The notes under the pieces are model-generated. The model searched no databases, had not been told where the DNA came from, and saw only the letters and a program-made list of their open reading frames with translations. Positions 1 to 9,058 of a stretch of 64,000 nt of DNA are shown piece by piece (the stretch's first letter is position 1; each line of letters opens with the position of its first letter). This stretch comes from an uncultured Gammaproteobacteria bacterium (GTDB lineage Bacteria > Pseudomonadota > Gammaproteobacteria > Arenicellales > JAANXG01). The stretch is taken from NCBI GenBank assembly GCA_947258975.1, contig CAMYKK010000049.1:1-64000 (forward strand), in the 5' to 3' direction. A program made the position numbers and the translations under genes.

Positions 1-489
1 ACAGTAGGCGGAAGTGGACGCAGAGGGGGCGGGTATGGATTGCGCAGCAGCGAAGGCTTGCACCTTGCGTACCACTTCCTGACAGCCACCATCCGCATCG
101 AGTACTTGGGAGTCGATGCCAAGGTCTGTCATTGCCGCGATTGCCAGGTGCTGCACGGCGCGCCCATGCAGTGGGCCGCGATTTTCCACAAAGGCGATGT
201 CAGGTTCGCCGCCGGGGTTGAGCATTTGCGGTTCTATAACAGCGTCCTCAACCGCCATGAAAGACTCATGCCCTGCAAGGTGGCCTGCGCATTGTGCGGT
301 ACGCTGATCGCCGATGAAGGCCGACACATGTGGCTGGCCTTTCCCACGCTTTTCGATTTTGGTGTGCCGCCACAGGTGCCGGAAGCGTTCCAACCGAATT
401 GCCACATCTTCTACGGCATGCGGGTGATAGATATCGTCGATGAGTTGCCGAAATGGTCCGGTCACAAGGACAAATCAAGGCTTCTCTGA
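1..489 (+). CDS. GFA/CENP-V (DUF636) family zinc protein, 5' end unclear
   Basis: The frame is open from the window edge to a TGA at 487-489. The protein has the paired-cysteine signature of the glutathione-dependent formaldehyde-activating-like family: CHCRDC followed by a LHGAP(x)QWAAIFHK-type segment, then CALCG about 55 residues later, and a C-terminal CHIFYGMRV segment. These cysteines bind structural zinc in the family; the substrate of this subfamily is unknown. The usual first CxCG pair near the N terminus is not visible, and the only in-frame starts are weak (TTG at 40). The gene may start upstream of the window or may have lost its N terminus. It lies convergent to the pyrophosphatase gene. 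Confidence 0.6.
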   Translation, partial: TVGGSGRRGGGYGLRSSEGLHLAYHFLTATIRIEYLGVDAKVCHCRDCQVLHGAPMQWAAIFHKGDVRFAAGVEHLRFYNSVLNRHERLMPCKVACALCGTLIADEGRHMWLAFPTLFDFGVPPQVPEAFQPNCHIFYGMRVIDIVDELPKWSGHKDKSRLL

Positions 490-637
490 CCTGCGGCGGG
501 TCGGGTAACAATAAGAACAATAGTTGATTTTGCGTTCTCGCAGCGGCTGTGTAGCAGGGGTTTCCGGTTCAAAAGAACCAACAAACGAGGGCGTGATCGA
601 TGTATTGCGCAAGAGACAGTGAAGGCGGTGATCCAGC

Positions 638-1249
638 TCAACTGCCGTACTCCTCCTCGTAATCAGCAATGGATGCGAGGATCACTTGCTGCGCGTGCTC
701 GCGTCCGTAGACGCGATCGATGGACACTCCCGTTTTTTCACCCGGTCGCAGCTTGTAGGTGATAAAATAATGCCGCAGACGTTCGACGATAACCTCCGGC
801 AGATCGTCGATATCGTTGGCGTCGTTCCAGACCGGATCGTTTTCGAGCACCGCGATAATTTTGTCGTCCGCTTCTCCGTGATCGTTCATTGGTAGACCGC
901 CCACGACTCGCGCGTCAAGTATGACCTCGGAATGACTGATTGGTCTTTCGCTGACGACACAGATGTCGAGCGGGTCACCATCTCCCTTCGCCGTACCCTC
1001 CATCAGCGATGCGATTCGGTCCCCGCAGTAGGTGCGCGGGACGATTCCATACAGTGTGGGTGGCAGCGAGGAGGTGCGTTGCGGCCGGTCCACCCGCAGG
1101 TAGCCGGTCGCTTTGTCCAACTCGTATTTCATGGAGTCGCTCGGTGTGATTTCAATATAAGCGTGCACGACCTCCGGCGGGTTAGGTCCCACTTCCAAAC
1201 CATGCCACGGATGCGGTCTCCAGCGATAAAACGGGGGGGGGAAGCTCAT
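638..1249 (-). CDS. ppa: Inorganic pyrophosphatase (family I)
   Basis: Soluble Mg-dependent inorganic pyrophosphatase that hydrolyses PPi to two phosphates and so pulls acyl-CoA ligase and polymerase reactions forward. The signature DGDPLDI lies at residues 90-96, carrying the catalytic aspartates, with [11 protein letters not shown] upstream. About 12 extra residues separate YCGD from DGDPLD, so the 203-residue protein is longer than the ~175-residue E. coli enzyme. I chose ATG 1249 because GGAGA lies 8 nt upstream; an upstream in-frame ATG at 1306 adds 19 unlikely residues. It is divergent from the acyl-CoA operon, whose CoA ligase produces PPi. Confidence 0.93.
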   Translation of the reverse strand: MSFPPPFYRWRPHPWHGLEVGPNPPEVVHAYIEITPSDSMKYELDKATGYLRVDRPQRTSSLPPTLYGIVPRTYCGDRIASLMEGTAKGDGDPLDICVVSERPISHSEVILDARVVGGLPMNDHGEADDKIIAVLENDPVWNDANDIDDLPEVIVERLRHYFITYKLRPGEKTGVSIDRVYGREHAQQVILASIADYEEEYGS

Positions 1250-1577
1250 TATCCGGTCTCCATTGGGGCTTGCGCTAATTTCATTATTGAGGAAACTCTG
1301 TCTCAATCAGAGGTTTCCTAAGTATATTACCGGTATGGTTGCGCTGGCGAATAAAGTGCTCGACGCGTCATGCGTGCTTAGAAACCGGGCCAGAGAACAC
1401 AAACATTAATATTGCAAGAACTTGTGCTCTGATGCTGTTTGCGGTTTGACATTCGTAGCCGAGCTATTCCTAAGCTGCCGCGAGTTCCGTGGGAAATCGC
1501 GATATGTCGGCGATTTGTGCGACTTGTGAGCTTCAGATACGATCTGACGGGTGTTTCTGGCCATGCTGTGGTCTCTA

Positions 1578-1583
1578 TATAAT
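1578..1583 (+). promoter_or_regulatory. Candidate -10 box for the 4-hydroxyacid-type operon
   Basis: A perfect TATAAT lies 41 nt before the ATG at 1624. At 17 nt spacing the -35 position reads TTCTGG (1555-1560), a poor match, so an activator may be needed. The rest of 1250-1623 holds no convincing gene. Confidence 0.4.
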
Positions 1584-1623
1584 TTACCGTCTACTCCATA
1601 AATTACTCCGAAATCGTTGCACC

Positions 1624-2820
1624 ATGGATTTTCAACTATCGCCGAGACTCGTTGCGCTGCGGGAGCAAATTCAGCGCTTTGTGGCCGAGCACATCCTTCC
1701 GCTGGAAGAAGACTCCGCGACCTTCGACGAGCACGAAAACATCCGTGCCGGTAAACTCGAAGAGTTGCGGAGCGTGGCAAAAGCGGAAGGTCTGTGGGCG
1801 CCGCAGATGCCCGTCGCACGTGGAGGCATGGGCTTGGTGGTTGCGGAGATGGCGGTGTGTTACGAAGAGATGAATCGATCCATCTTCGGTCCCGTGACGT
1901 TCAACTGTGCGGCTCCCGACGATGGGAACATGATCGTCCTCAATAAGGTGGCGACCGACGGGCAGAAGGAACGTTGGCTGCAGCCAATCATCGATGGCAC
2001 GGTGCGCTCCGCCTTTGCAATGACCGAACCGGCTCCCGGATCCGGTTCCGATCCCAGTCTGATGAAAACGACGGCGCAACGACGCGGGGATGTGTGGGTC
2101 GTCCATGGCCGCAAGTGGTTCATCACCGGTGCGGACGCGGCGCAGCATTTTATTCTCATTGCGCGAACGTCGGACGATACGCGCAAGGGCTTGACCGCAT
2201 TTCTCTATGATCGCGATCAACCTGGGTGGGAGATTGTGCGTCGTATTCCGATCATGGGCCCGGAGGAACACGGGGGGCACTGTGAGATGCGCTTTGATGG
2301 ATTGGAGATCTCCGATGAAAATCGCTTGATGAATGTCGGCGACGGCTTGAAGGTAACCCAGATCCGGCTCGGCACCGCCCGGCTCACGCACTGCATGCGT
2401 TGGCTGGGGTTGTCCAAGCGGGCGTTGGAGATCGCCGGCGAATACGTGCGCGAACGTCAGAGCTTCGGCATGTCGCTGGCGGAGCATGAAGGTGTGCAGT
2501 GGCTGCTGGGCGAAGCGGCGATGCGCATTGAGATCGGCCGCCTGCTGACCATGAAGGCTGCCGTGCTGCTGGATCAGAAGGACTTCGCGCGCAGGGAGAT
2601 CTCGATGGCGAAGATTCAGGTGGCGGATACCCTGCATCAGTCCGTCGACACGGCGATCCAGCTGTGTGGTGCGCTGGGTTACTCCAAGGATACGGTATTG
2701 GAGTGGATTTACCGCTACGCGCGACAGGCGCGACTCGTGGACGGGGCCTCGGAAATACACAAGATGGTGCTGTCACGGGCGTTTTTGGAACAGGGCAACG
2801 CCTTCTGGCGGTGGCAGTGA
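1624..2820 (+). CDS. Acyl-CoA dehydrogenase-fold protein, LvaC/ACAD11-like
   Basis: A 398-residue acyl-CoA dehydrogenase-family flavoprotein. An N-terminal helical domain precedes the FAD/substrate segment AMTEPAPGSGSDP near residue 132 and WFITGA near 162; the C-terminal DGASEIHKMVLSR segment is typical of the fold. In the lva pathway the homologue (LvaC) acts on a 4-phosphoacyl-CoA made by the neighbouring kinase, eliminating phosphate on the way to a 3-hydroxyacyl-CoA; animal ACAD10/11 fuse the same two domains. That role is inferred from context, and a plain acyl-CoA dehydrogenase is possible. The start is the ATG at MDFQLSP, and the stop overlaps the kinase start as ATGA. Confidence 0.85.
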   Translation: MDFQLSPRLVALREQIQRFVAEHILPLEEDSATFDEHENIRAGKLEELRSVAKAEGLWAPQMPVARGGMGLVVAEMAVCYEEMNRSIFGPVTFNCAAPDDGNMIVLNKVATDGQKERWLQPIIDGTVRSAFAMTEPAPGSGSDPSLMKTTAQRRGDVWVVHGRKWFITGADAAQHFILIARTSDDTRKGLTAFLYDRDQPGWEIVRRIPIMGPEEHGGHCEMRFDGLEISDENRLMNVGDGLKVTQIRLGTARLTHCMRWLGLSKRALEIAGEYVRERQSFGMSLAEHEGVQWLLGEAAMRIEIGRLLTMKAAVLLDQKDFARREISMAKIQVADTLHQSVDTAIQLCGALGYSKDTVLEWIYRYARQARLVDGASEIHKMVLSRAFLEQGNAFWRWQ

Positions 2821-3857
2821 TGGAGCGTAAGCGGCTGGCGGCGCTGGAGCAGTTTTTGACGCACGCGGCGGAGGCCAATCACGTACAGGTAGAAGCTGCC
2901 GAACCCTTGCGTGGCGGGGCGATACAGGAAAACTACCTCATTACAGCTCGCGTCGACGGCGGCCGTTACCAGGGGCCGTCGCGGATGGCGTTGCGCATGT
3001 CTGCGCCGTCCGGCGTGGCGGCCAGCCATTCCCGGGCGCAGGAGTTCGCATTGCTCAAAGCGGCGCATGCGGAAGGGGTGACGGTGCCCGAACCGTTGTT
3101 TCTGTGCGAAGATTCCACGGTGCTGGGACGGCCTTTCTTCATCATGCGGGCGGTGGCAGGCACTGCACTGGGACCCAGGATCGTGAAGGATCCCAGCGTC
3201 GGCGGCGACCGCGACGCCCTCGCACGGCGCCTGGGTCAGGAGTTGGCACACATACATCGCATCCGGCCGCCACGTGAGGACCTGGAGTTCCTGGTGCCGT
3301 TGCAGACCTCCCCGGCGCGGCACTTGATCGCGCTTTATCGAGATTATCTGGATACGTTGGACGTGCCGCGACCCGTGGTGGAGTGGGGCGTTCGTTGCTT
3401 GGAGTTGCATGCATACGACAGCGAGGACGTGGTCCTGTGCCACCGGGATTACCGCACCGGCAACTACATGGTCGATGAGCACGGACTCACGAGCGTATTG
3501 GATTGGGAGTTCGCCGGTTGGGGCGATCCCATGGAGGATGTCGCGTGGTTCTGTTCCCGAAGCTGGCGCTTCAGTGCGCCGCACAGAGAGGCGGGCGGTA
3601 TCGCCGAGCGTACACCGTTTTACGACGGTTACACACGGGAGTCGGGACGGCCCATCGATCCGCAGCGGGTGCACTACTGGGAAATCATGGCCAGCGTGCG
3701 TTGGGCGATCATCGCACTGCAGCAAAACCAGCGCTATACCTCCGGTGAGCAACGCACCCTGGAGCTGGCACTTATCGGTCGGCGGGTGCCCGAGATGGAA
3801 TACGAGATCTTGAAGTTGGTAGACCAAACGCTTGCAGGCATTCACCATGCAGACTGA
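2820..3857 (+). CDS. APH-family phosphotransferase, LvaA/ACAD10-11 kinase-like
   Basis: A 345-residue aminoglycoside-phosphotransferase-fold kinase. The catalytic loop HRDYRTGN lies near residue 208 and the metal-binding DWEFAGWGDP near 228, both intact. The subfamily is the one fused to acyl-CoA dehydrogenase in animal ACAD10/11 and called LvaA in Pseudomonas putida, where it phosphorylates the 4-hydroxyl of a hydroxyacyl-CoA. Resistance to aminoglycosides is therefore an unlikely role. Its ATG overlaps the stop of the dehydrogenase gene and its 3' end overlaps the DUF6285 gene by 11 nt, so the three are probably translated together. Confidence 0.87.
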   Translation: MERKRLAALEQFLTHAAEANHVQVEAAEPLRGGAIQENYLITARVDGGRYQGPSRMALRMSAPSGVAASHSRAQEFALLKAAHAEGVTVPEPLFLCEDSTVLGRPFFIMRAVAGTALGPRIVKDPSVGGDRDALARRLGQELAHIHRIRPPREDLEFLVPLQTSPARHLIALYRDYLDTLDVPRPVVEWGVRCLELHAYDSEDVVLCHRDYRTGNYMVDEHGLTSVLDWEFAGWGDPMEDVAWFCSRSWRFSAPHREAGGIAERTPFYDGYTRESGRPIDPQRVHYWEIMASVRWAIIALQQNQRYTSGEQRTLELALIGRRVPEMEYEILKLVDQTLAGIHHAD

Positions 3858-4257
3858 ACCGGCGTCGCTTCCGCTCCTGCTCGCGGCGCGCACGTGGCTG
3901 CTGGACGAACTCGTACCGCACCTTGCGCCGGAGAAGCGTTACGATGCACTGTTGATTGCCAGCGCCATGGCCATCGTGGCGCGCGAATTGGAGGCCGGTA
4001 GCGCCGGCCGCGAACAGGAACGGCAACTCGAGGTCGAATTCCTGCGCTGCATCTATCCCGACCTCGCGGAGGAGCAGGGCCGGCGCGGCGAACACTTGCG
4101 CGTATTGAGCGCACGCCTGGCGCGGGACATTCGTGCCGGGCGGTTTGACCATCCCGGGCCGGAGCGCGAGGCGCTGCGGCAATGGCTGTGCGACGACACT
4201 GTCGACAGCTTGAAAAAGTGCAATCCCCGGTATCTCGAGTTGGAGGAATCGATATAG
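3847..4257 (+). CDS. DUF6285-type small protein, LvaB-like kinase partner
   Basis: A 136-residue, mostly helical protein (LPLLLAARTWLLDELVP, then IASAMAIVARELEAG) that resembles the DUF6285 family, whose genes typically sit beside APH-type kinases and acyl-CoA dehydrogenases. In P. putida the small protein LvaB is needed together with LvaA for kinase activity; I infer the same partnership here from size and position. No catalytic motif is visible. The start is ATG 3847, inside the end of the kinase gene. Confidence 0.75.
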   Translation: MQTEPASLPLLLAARTWLLDELVPHLAPEKRYDALLIASAMAIVARELEAGSAGREQERQLEVEFLRCIYPDLAEEQGRRGEHLRVLSARLARDIRAGRFDHPGPEREALRQWLCDDTVDSLKKCNPRYLELEESI

Positions 4258-4268
4258 GCGACACAGCA

Positions 4269-5030
4269 TTGCCATCGTTCGATATCAACGATCGTTGCGC
4301 CCTGGTGTCCGGCGCGTCCAGTGGACTCGGGCGTCACTTCGCACGCACCTTGGCGACGGCGGGCGCGCGCGTAGCCGTTGCCGCCCGGCGCATGGAACAG
4401 TTGATCTCACTGCAGGCCGAAATCGAGGCGGCGGGTGGCCGCGCTATGCCGGTACTATTGGACGTATCCGAGCGCGCGAGTGTGGAGGCCGGTGTCGCCA
4501 AGGTCGAGCAGGAATATGGGCCGATCGAGATCCTCGTCAACAACGCCGGTATCGCGGTCACCAAACCCGTCGGCCAGCAAACGGAGACCGATTGGGATGA
4601 AGTGATGAATATCAATGTCAAAGGTGCGTGGCTGCTCGCACAGGAGGTTGCTCGCCGGAGACTCGAGGATCAGTGCGTGTGCAGTATTATCAACATTGCC
4701 TCCATCCTGGGCCTGGCCGGTGCCGCACAGGTCCCCGCGTATTGCGCCTCCAAGGCCGCGCTGATCAATCTGACGCGAGCGCTGACTGCGGAACTCGCGC
4801 GGCACGGAATCCGCGTCAACGCACTCGCGCCCGGATACATCGAAACGGAACTGAATCGGGAATTTCTCGCCAGCGAAGCCGGTACACGGATCCAGCGGCG
4901 CATCCCGGCGCGGCGGTTCGGTGTTCCGGAAGACCTGGATGGTGCGTTGCTGTTTCTGGCCTCGGACGCGTCACGCTACGTGCACGGTAGCGTGCTCACG
5001 GTGGATGGCGGTCAGACCGGCACAATTTGA
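4269..5030 (+). CDS. Short-chain dehydrogenase/reductase, LvaD-like position
   Basis: A classical NAD(P)-dependent SDR of about 253 residues. The nucleotide-binding SGASSGLG lies near residue 16, NNAG near 91, the catalytic YCASK with Tyr158 and Lys162, and PGYIETELN follows. In the lva operon the SDR (LvaD) reduces 4-ketoacyl-CoA to 4-hydroxyacyl-CoA, but this sequence could equally be a 3-hydroxyacyl dehydrogenase. The start is uncertain: the fold begins near TTG 4269, an ATG at 4182 lies deep inside the previous gene, and GGAGG at 4242-4246 sits closer to a non-standard ATA at 4254. Confidence 0.85.
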   Translation: MPSFDINDRCALVSGASSGLGRHFARTLATAGARVAVAARRMEQLISLQAEIEAAGGRAMPVLLDVSERASVEAGVAKVEQEYGPIEILVNNAGIAVTKPVGQQTETDWDEVMNINVKGAWLLAQEVARRRLEDQCVCSIINIASILGLAGAAQVPAYCASKAALINLTRALTAELARHGIRVNALAPGYIETELNREFLASEAGTRIQRRIPARRFGVPEDLDGALLFLASDASRYVHGSVLTVDGGQTGTI

Positions 5031-5262
5031 CGCAAAATCCAGGCCGTCCGGGCCGCACTGGGACGTCAATAATGCCGCCAATCAGTAGACACCGGGATGG
5101 CGCCGATCGCGAAGCAGCGGATGCGGCGGTAAGACCTGAGGGTGCGGGACCGCCGTTTACGAGGCGTGCCGTGCATCGGAGCAGGGTTCGCCACGCCGCA
5201 TTGGCAGCGTGGACGCGTTTTGAGATATGTTTGACTGACTCGGCACTGGACTAAACACGCGC

Positions 5263-6888
5263 ATGACCGATAACCCGTATACGTCGGGCCTGGAGAAGAA
5301 CGACGCCAATTTCACGGCGCTGTCGCCGCTAAGCTTCCTGCAGCGCACCGCGCGGGTTTACCCGGAGCACACTGCCGTCATCTACGGCGAGCGGCGCTAC
5401 TCCTGGTCCGAAGCCTATGCACGTTGCCGCCGCCTGGCCTGCGCCCTGCATCGGCGCGGCGTCGGGACCGGGGATGCGGTTGCCGTGATGGCGCCCAACA
5501 TCCCGGCCCTGTTCGAGGCGCACTTTGGTGTCGCCATGACCGGGGCGGTGCTCAACGCGGTCAATATCCGCCTGGATGCGAAGACCATCGCGTTTCAACT
5601 GCAACACGCGGGTGCCAAGGTGTTCATCGCCGATCGCGATTTTTCCGATGTCGTCCGTGATGCTGTGGCGCAACTGGATATGGCGCCGCTCGTGATCGAG
5701 ATCGACGATGCCGCCGCCAGCGGGGAGCACTTCGCGGATTGTGACTACGAGTCGCTGCTCGCCGATGCTGACGAGGAGTTCGAGTGGCGCGCGCCGCAGG
5801 ATGAGTGGCAGGCGATCAGCTTGAATTACACGTCGGGCACCACAGGAAATCCCAAGGGCGTCGTCTACCATCATCGCGGCGCATACCTGAACGCGGTGAG
5901 CAACGCGCTGAGCTGGAATATGCCGTTGCATCCTGTGTATCTATGGACGCTGCCGATGTTCCACTGCAACGGCTGGTGCTTCCCCTGGACCGTAACCGCA
6001 GTGGCGGGTACCCACGTGTGCCTGCGTAAAGTGGAGGCCCAACCGGTGTTTGATGCCATCGCCCGGCACGATGTCACCCATTTCTGCGGGGCTCCGGTGG
6101 TGTTGAACATGTTGTTGGCCGAGTCCGGCAAGCAGACGCAAAGACCCGACCGGGTGGTGCATGTGGCAACCGGCGGCGCGCCGCCGCCCGAGGCGGTGAT
6201 CGCGCGTATGGAAGAGCTCGGTATGCACGTGACCCATCTTTACGGGCTCACCGAGACCTACGGTCCTTCGGTGGCGTGCGCCTGGCACCAGGAGTGGGAC
6301 GAGAAACCCCTGCCGGAACGCGCACGCCTGATGGCGCGACAGGGCGTCAACATGTTCATGGTCCACGATTACATGATTGCCGACGCGCGGACCATGGCGC
6401 CCGCGCCCAAAGACGGACGCACCATCGGCGAGATCATGCTGCGCGGCAACACCATGATGAAGGGGTATTTGAAGAATCCCTCGGCCACGGCGGAGGCCTT
6501 TGCCGGCGGCTGGTTTCACACCGGTGATCTTGCGGTGTGGCACGAGGATGGGTACATGCAGGTCAAGGACCGTGCCAAGGACATCATTATCTCGGGTGGG
6601 GAGAATATTTCGACTGTGGAGGTGGAAGACGTGCTCTATAAACACCCCGCAGTGCTGGAAGCCGCGGTGGTGGCCAGGCCCGATGAACGCTGGGGGGAAT
6701 CGCCCTGCGCTTTTGTTACCCTGCATTCCGGTGCCGAGGACACCGAGGTCAAGGATATCGTCGAACACTGCCGCGCCAATATGGCGCACTACAAGGTCCC
6801 CAGGACCGTGGTGTTTGGCCCCCTACCCAAGACCGCGACCGGTAAGATACAGAAATACGTGCTGCGCGATCGGGCCACAAGGCTCTGA
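5263..6888 (+). CDS. Medium-chain acyl-CoA ligase (AMP-forming), LvaE-like position
   Basis: A 541-residue ANL-superfamily ligase that activates a carboxylic acid to its CoA thioester through an acyl-AMP. The P-loop YTSGTTGNPKG lies near residue 188, YGLTETYGP near 326, FHTGDLAVWHEDGY near 417, the hinge DRAKDIIISGGENIS follows, and the catalytic lysine of GKIQKYVLR is near 527. It resembles AlkK/DmdB-type ligases for medium-chain, branched or substituted acids. It follows the SDR after a 232-nt gap in which I find no gene, so it may have an extra promoter, and it ends 3 nt before the ComB-type gene. Confidence 0.9.
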   Translation: MTDNPYTSGLEKNDANFTALSPLSFLQRTARVYPEHTAVIYGERRYSWSEAYARCRRLACALHRRGVGTGDAVAVMAPNIPALFEAHFGVAMTGAVLNAVNIRLDAKTIAFQLQHAGAKVFIADRDFSDVVRDAVAQLDMAPLVIEIDDAAASGEHFADCDYESLLADADEEFEWRAPQDEWQAISLNYTSGTTGNPKGVVYHHRGAYLNAVSNALSWNMPLHPVYLWTLPMFHCNGWCFPWTVTAVAGTHVCLRKVEAQPVFDAIARHDVTHFCGAPVVLNMLLAESGKQTQRPDRVVHVATGGAPPPEAVIARMEELGMHVTHLYGLTETYGPSVACAWHQEWDEKPLPERARLMARQGVNMFMVHDYMIADARTMAPAPKDGRTIGEIMLRGNTMMKGYLKNPSATAEAFAGGWFHTGDLAVWHEDGYMQVKDRAKDIIISGGENISTVEVEDVLYKHPAVLEAAVVARPDERWGESPCAFVTLHSGAEDTEVKDIVEHCRANMAHYKVPRTVVFGPLPKTATGKIQKYVLRDRATRL

Positions 6889-6891
6889 CTC

Positions 6892-7617
6892 ATGCGCAAG
6901 CTGCATGTGCTGTTTCGCAAGGAGGACCTTGACGTCTCGCGGTTGGAAGACAAGATTGTGGTGGTGCTCGACGTGCTGTTTGCAACCACATCGATTGTGA
7001 CCGTGCTCGAACACGGGGCGACCGAAGTCATTCCAGCCATCGACGAGCACGAGGCGCGGGACGTCGCGCAAAACTTTGTCGACGACTCATATCTACTGGC
7101 GGGCGAGAACGCATTCCGCTTCATAGAGGGTTTCGCCCTGCCCACGCCGATTGCGATGTCCAGGGAAGCGCTCGCGGGCAGACGCGTGATCTACTGTACT
7201 ACCAACGGCACAGTGGCGCTGCGCCGGGCGGAAGCCGCGAAACGCGTGTTCATCGGTGCGCTGCTGAACGGTAATGCGGTTGCGCAGGAACTGAACCGAC
7301 AGACCGGTAACGAGACCGTGTTGATTCTGTGTGCGGGTACCAAAGGCGCTTTTAATTTGGAAGATTTTTACGGGGCTGGAAAAATTGTCGATGGCCTCAC
7401 GCGGGAGCGCAAAAATTCCTGGGAACTCACGGACGCGGCGATTTCCGCTGCGGGGTATTTCAGACGTGCCGCCGCCGAGGAATGTCTGTCCGCCTCGGCG
7501 GTGGGCCGATTGATGAAGGAAATGGGGCTGGAGCAAGAGGTCAAGTACGCAGCACAAGAGGATCGCTCACATTTAGTGCCGACGCTTTGTCGCGGTCGAA
7601 TTGCTTCGCCGACGTGA
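6892..7617 (+). CDS. ComB family 2-phosphosulfolactate phosphatase-like protein
   Basis: A 241-residue member of the ComB family, whose founder is a Mg-dependent acid phosphatase that dephosphorylates 2-phosphosulfolactate in coenzyme M synthesis. Visible family features are VVVLDVLFATTS near the N terminus, the LLAGEN...GF stretch and CTTNGTVALRRA near residue 103. Bacteria with this gene usually do not make coenzyme M, so the substrate is open. It starts 3 nt after the acyl-CoA ligase in an operon predicted to make phosphoacyl-CoA intermediates, so a phosphorylated metabolite of that pathway is a reasonable guess. Confidence 0.8.
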   Translation: MRKLHVLFRKEDLDVSRLEDKIVVVLDVLFATTSIVTVLEHGATEVIPAIDEHEARDVAQNFVDDSYLLAGENAFRFIEGFALPTPIAMSREALAGRRVIYCTTNGTVALRRAEAAKRVFIGALLNGNAVAQELNRQTGNETVLILCAGTKGAFNLEDFYGAGKIVDGLTRERKNSWELTDAAISAAGYFRRAAAEECLSASAVGRLMKEMGLEQEVKYAAQEDRSHLVPTLCRGRIASPT

Positions 7618-7639
7618 GCATTCCCAGCACTAATCAAAG

Positions 7640-8782
7640 ATGATGGCCTTGTTGAGCCACGCATTCCGGCCGTTTTTCCTGCTGGCCGCCGCATCGGCAA
7701 TTGCCGGCGTCGGCATGTGGATGCTGGCCCTCAACGGGCAGATCACGTTTCCGACCGGTGTTGATCCGGTGTCCTGGCATGCCCATGAAATGATCGTCGG
7801 CTTCGCCATGGCGGCCATCGCGGGATTTATATTGACGGCAGTCGCCGCTTGGACCGGCCGGCCGGCGGTACGGGATTTACCGCTGCTGTGGCTGGTTGTT
7901 TCCTGGCTACTAGGGCGGGTCGCCATGTTGAACGCCGCGGGCATGAACGTCACGGCAACCGCCGCCCTCGACATGCTCTTTCCCGCGTCCCTGTGTTATC
8001 TGGCGACGCGTGAGATATTCGCCGCCCGCAACAGGCGCAATTACAAGATCGTTGCCATTATCGGCGTCCTGGCAGCAGCAAACCTGGCCTATCACTTGAT
8101 TGATGCCAGGAGCAGCCTGTATGTGCTCATTCACACGGTCCTGTTGCTGGTCGCGCTGATTGGCGGGCGCATCGTGCCAAACTTCACGGCCAACTGGCTG
8201 AGAGGGCAGGGAGTAGTCGATCTCCCCGCGAACAACGTGACCATCGACCGCTTTGCAATTGCCATGACGATCCTTGTCGGTGTCGCATCCGTGTTTTTCC
8301 CCGACCGGATGTGGGCCGCGACCCTGGCGTTCCTGGCAGCAGGCGTGCACCTGGTCAGGGTCATGCAATGGCGCGGATTGCAGACCGTGCGCAATCCTTT
8401 GTTGCTCATCCTGCATGTCGCGTACTGGTGGCTGCCAGTCGGTTATTTCATGACCGGCCTTGCCGGGCTCGGCCTGATTTTTGCTCCAACGACGGCGTTG
8501 CATGTATTGACGATGGGTGCCATCGGCAGTACCGTTTTTGCGATGATCACGCGCGTTCCGCTTGGTCACACCGGGAGACCGCTGCACGCGTCGCGATTGA
8601 CCGTGGCAGCCTATGTTCTGCTTACGGTCGCGGTCTGCGTACGGGTTGCGAGTCCGTCGGCGGACGGTATGTACCTGGCCCTGGTCAATGGGTCGGCTGC
8701 AGGCTGGTGCCTCGCATTCGCCGTCTTTCTCTGGGTTTACTGGCCGGTGATGACGCGTCCGCGCAAAGCTGCGCAGCGGTAA
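7640..8782 (+). CDS. NnrS family integral membrane protein
   Basis: A 380-residue polytopic protein with about ten to twelve hydrophobic segments. NnrS hallmarks are visible: SHAFRPFFLLAA at the N terminus, WHAHEMIVGFAMAAIAGFILTA near residue 52 (histidines that bind haem/copper in characterised NnrS), and GGRIVPNFTANWL near 175. NnrS helps cells cope with nitric oxide and related stress. It starts 22 nt after the ComB-type gene. ATG codons at 7640 and 7643 are both possible starts. The link to acyl-CoA metabolism is not obvious, and it may simply share the transcript. Confidence 0.88.
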   Translation: MMALLSHAFRPFFLLAAASAIAGVGMWMLALNGQITFPTGVDPVSWHAHEMIVGFAMAAIAGFILTAVAAWTGRPAVRDLPLLWLVVSWLLGRVAMLNAAGMNVTATAALDMLFPASLCYLATREIFAARNRRNYKIVAIIGVLAAANLAYHLIDARSSLYVLIHTVLLLVALIGGRIVPNFTANWLRGQGVVDLPANNVTIDRFAIAMTILVGVASVFFPDRMWAATLAFLAAGVHLVRVMQWRGLQTVRNPLLLILHVAYWWLPVGYFMTGLAGLGLIFAPTTALHVLTMGAIGSTVFAMITRVPLGHTGRPLHASRLTVAAYVLLTVAVCVRVASPSADGMYLALVNGSAAGWCLAFAVFLWVYWPVMTRPRKAAQR

Positions 8783-8827
8783 GCGAACACGTTTGCCGAA
8801 CGTGATTCGTGTCCACGGCGTGTTCGC
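8783..8827 (+). terminator. Hairpin after nnrS-like gene
   Basis: A 9-bp perfect inverted repeat (GCGAACACG at 8783-8791, CGTGTTCGC at 8819-8827) with a 27-nt loop is followed by CCCCTTTAT. It starts directly after the stop codon. The T-tract is short, so termination is plausible but unproven. Confidence 0.4.
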
Positions 8828-9058
8828 CCCTTTATGTCCATCGGTGCAACCGCAGCCTTCGTGCGCAGGTGACGCCAGCCCTATATAGATAGCGGAAGTT
8901 TGGAATGATTGAGTGGTTGATGGATCTACAAAGGCACACACTCTCTCCCTCAGTGCGAGTACGGTCTGGATACAGGCGAGTTCGCGAGTATCCAGGACCG
9001 CGCCTTTATTACACAGCGCCCGCCAAGTGCCTTGGGATCAACGAAGTCTTGCGGGGAT

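Noticed and set aside
932-1321. 129-codon rightward open frame over the pyrophosphatase gene
   Set aside because: It is antisense to ppa, shows no motif, and arises from the high GC content.
2820-3857. Aminoglycoside resistance gene
   Set aside because: Although the fold is APH, sequence style and operon context point to the LvaA/ACAD10-11 kinase group.
5027-5254. 75-codon frame between the SDR and ligase genes
   Set aside because: Composition is Arg/Ala-rich without motifs or ribosome-binding site; typical of non-coding GC-rich DNA.
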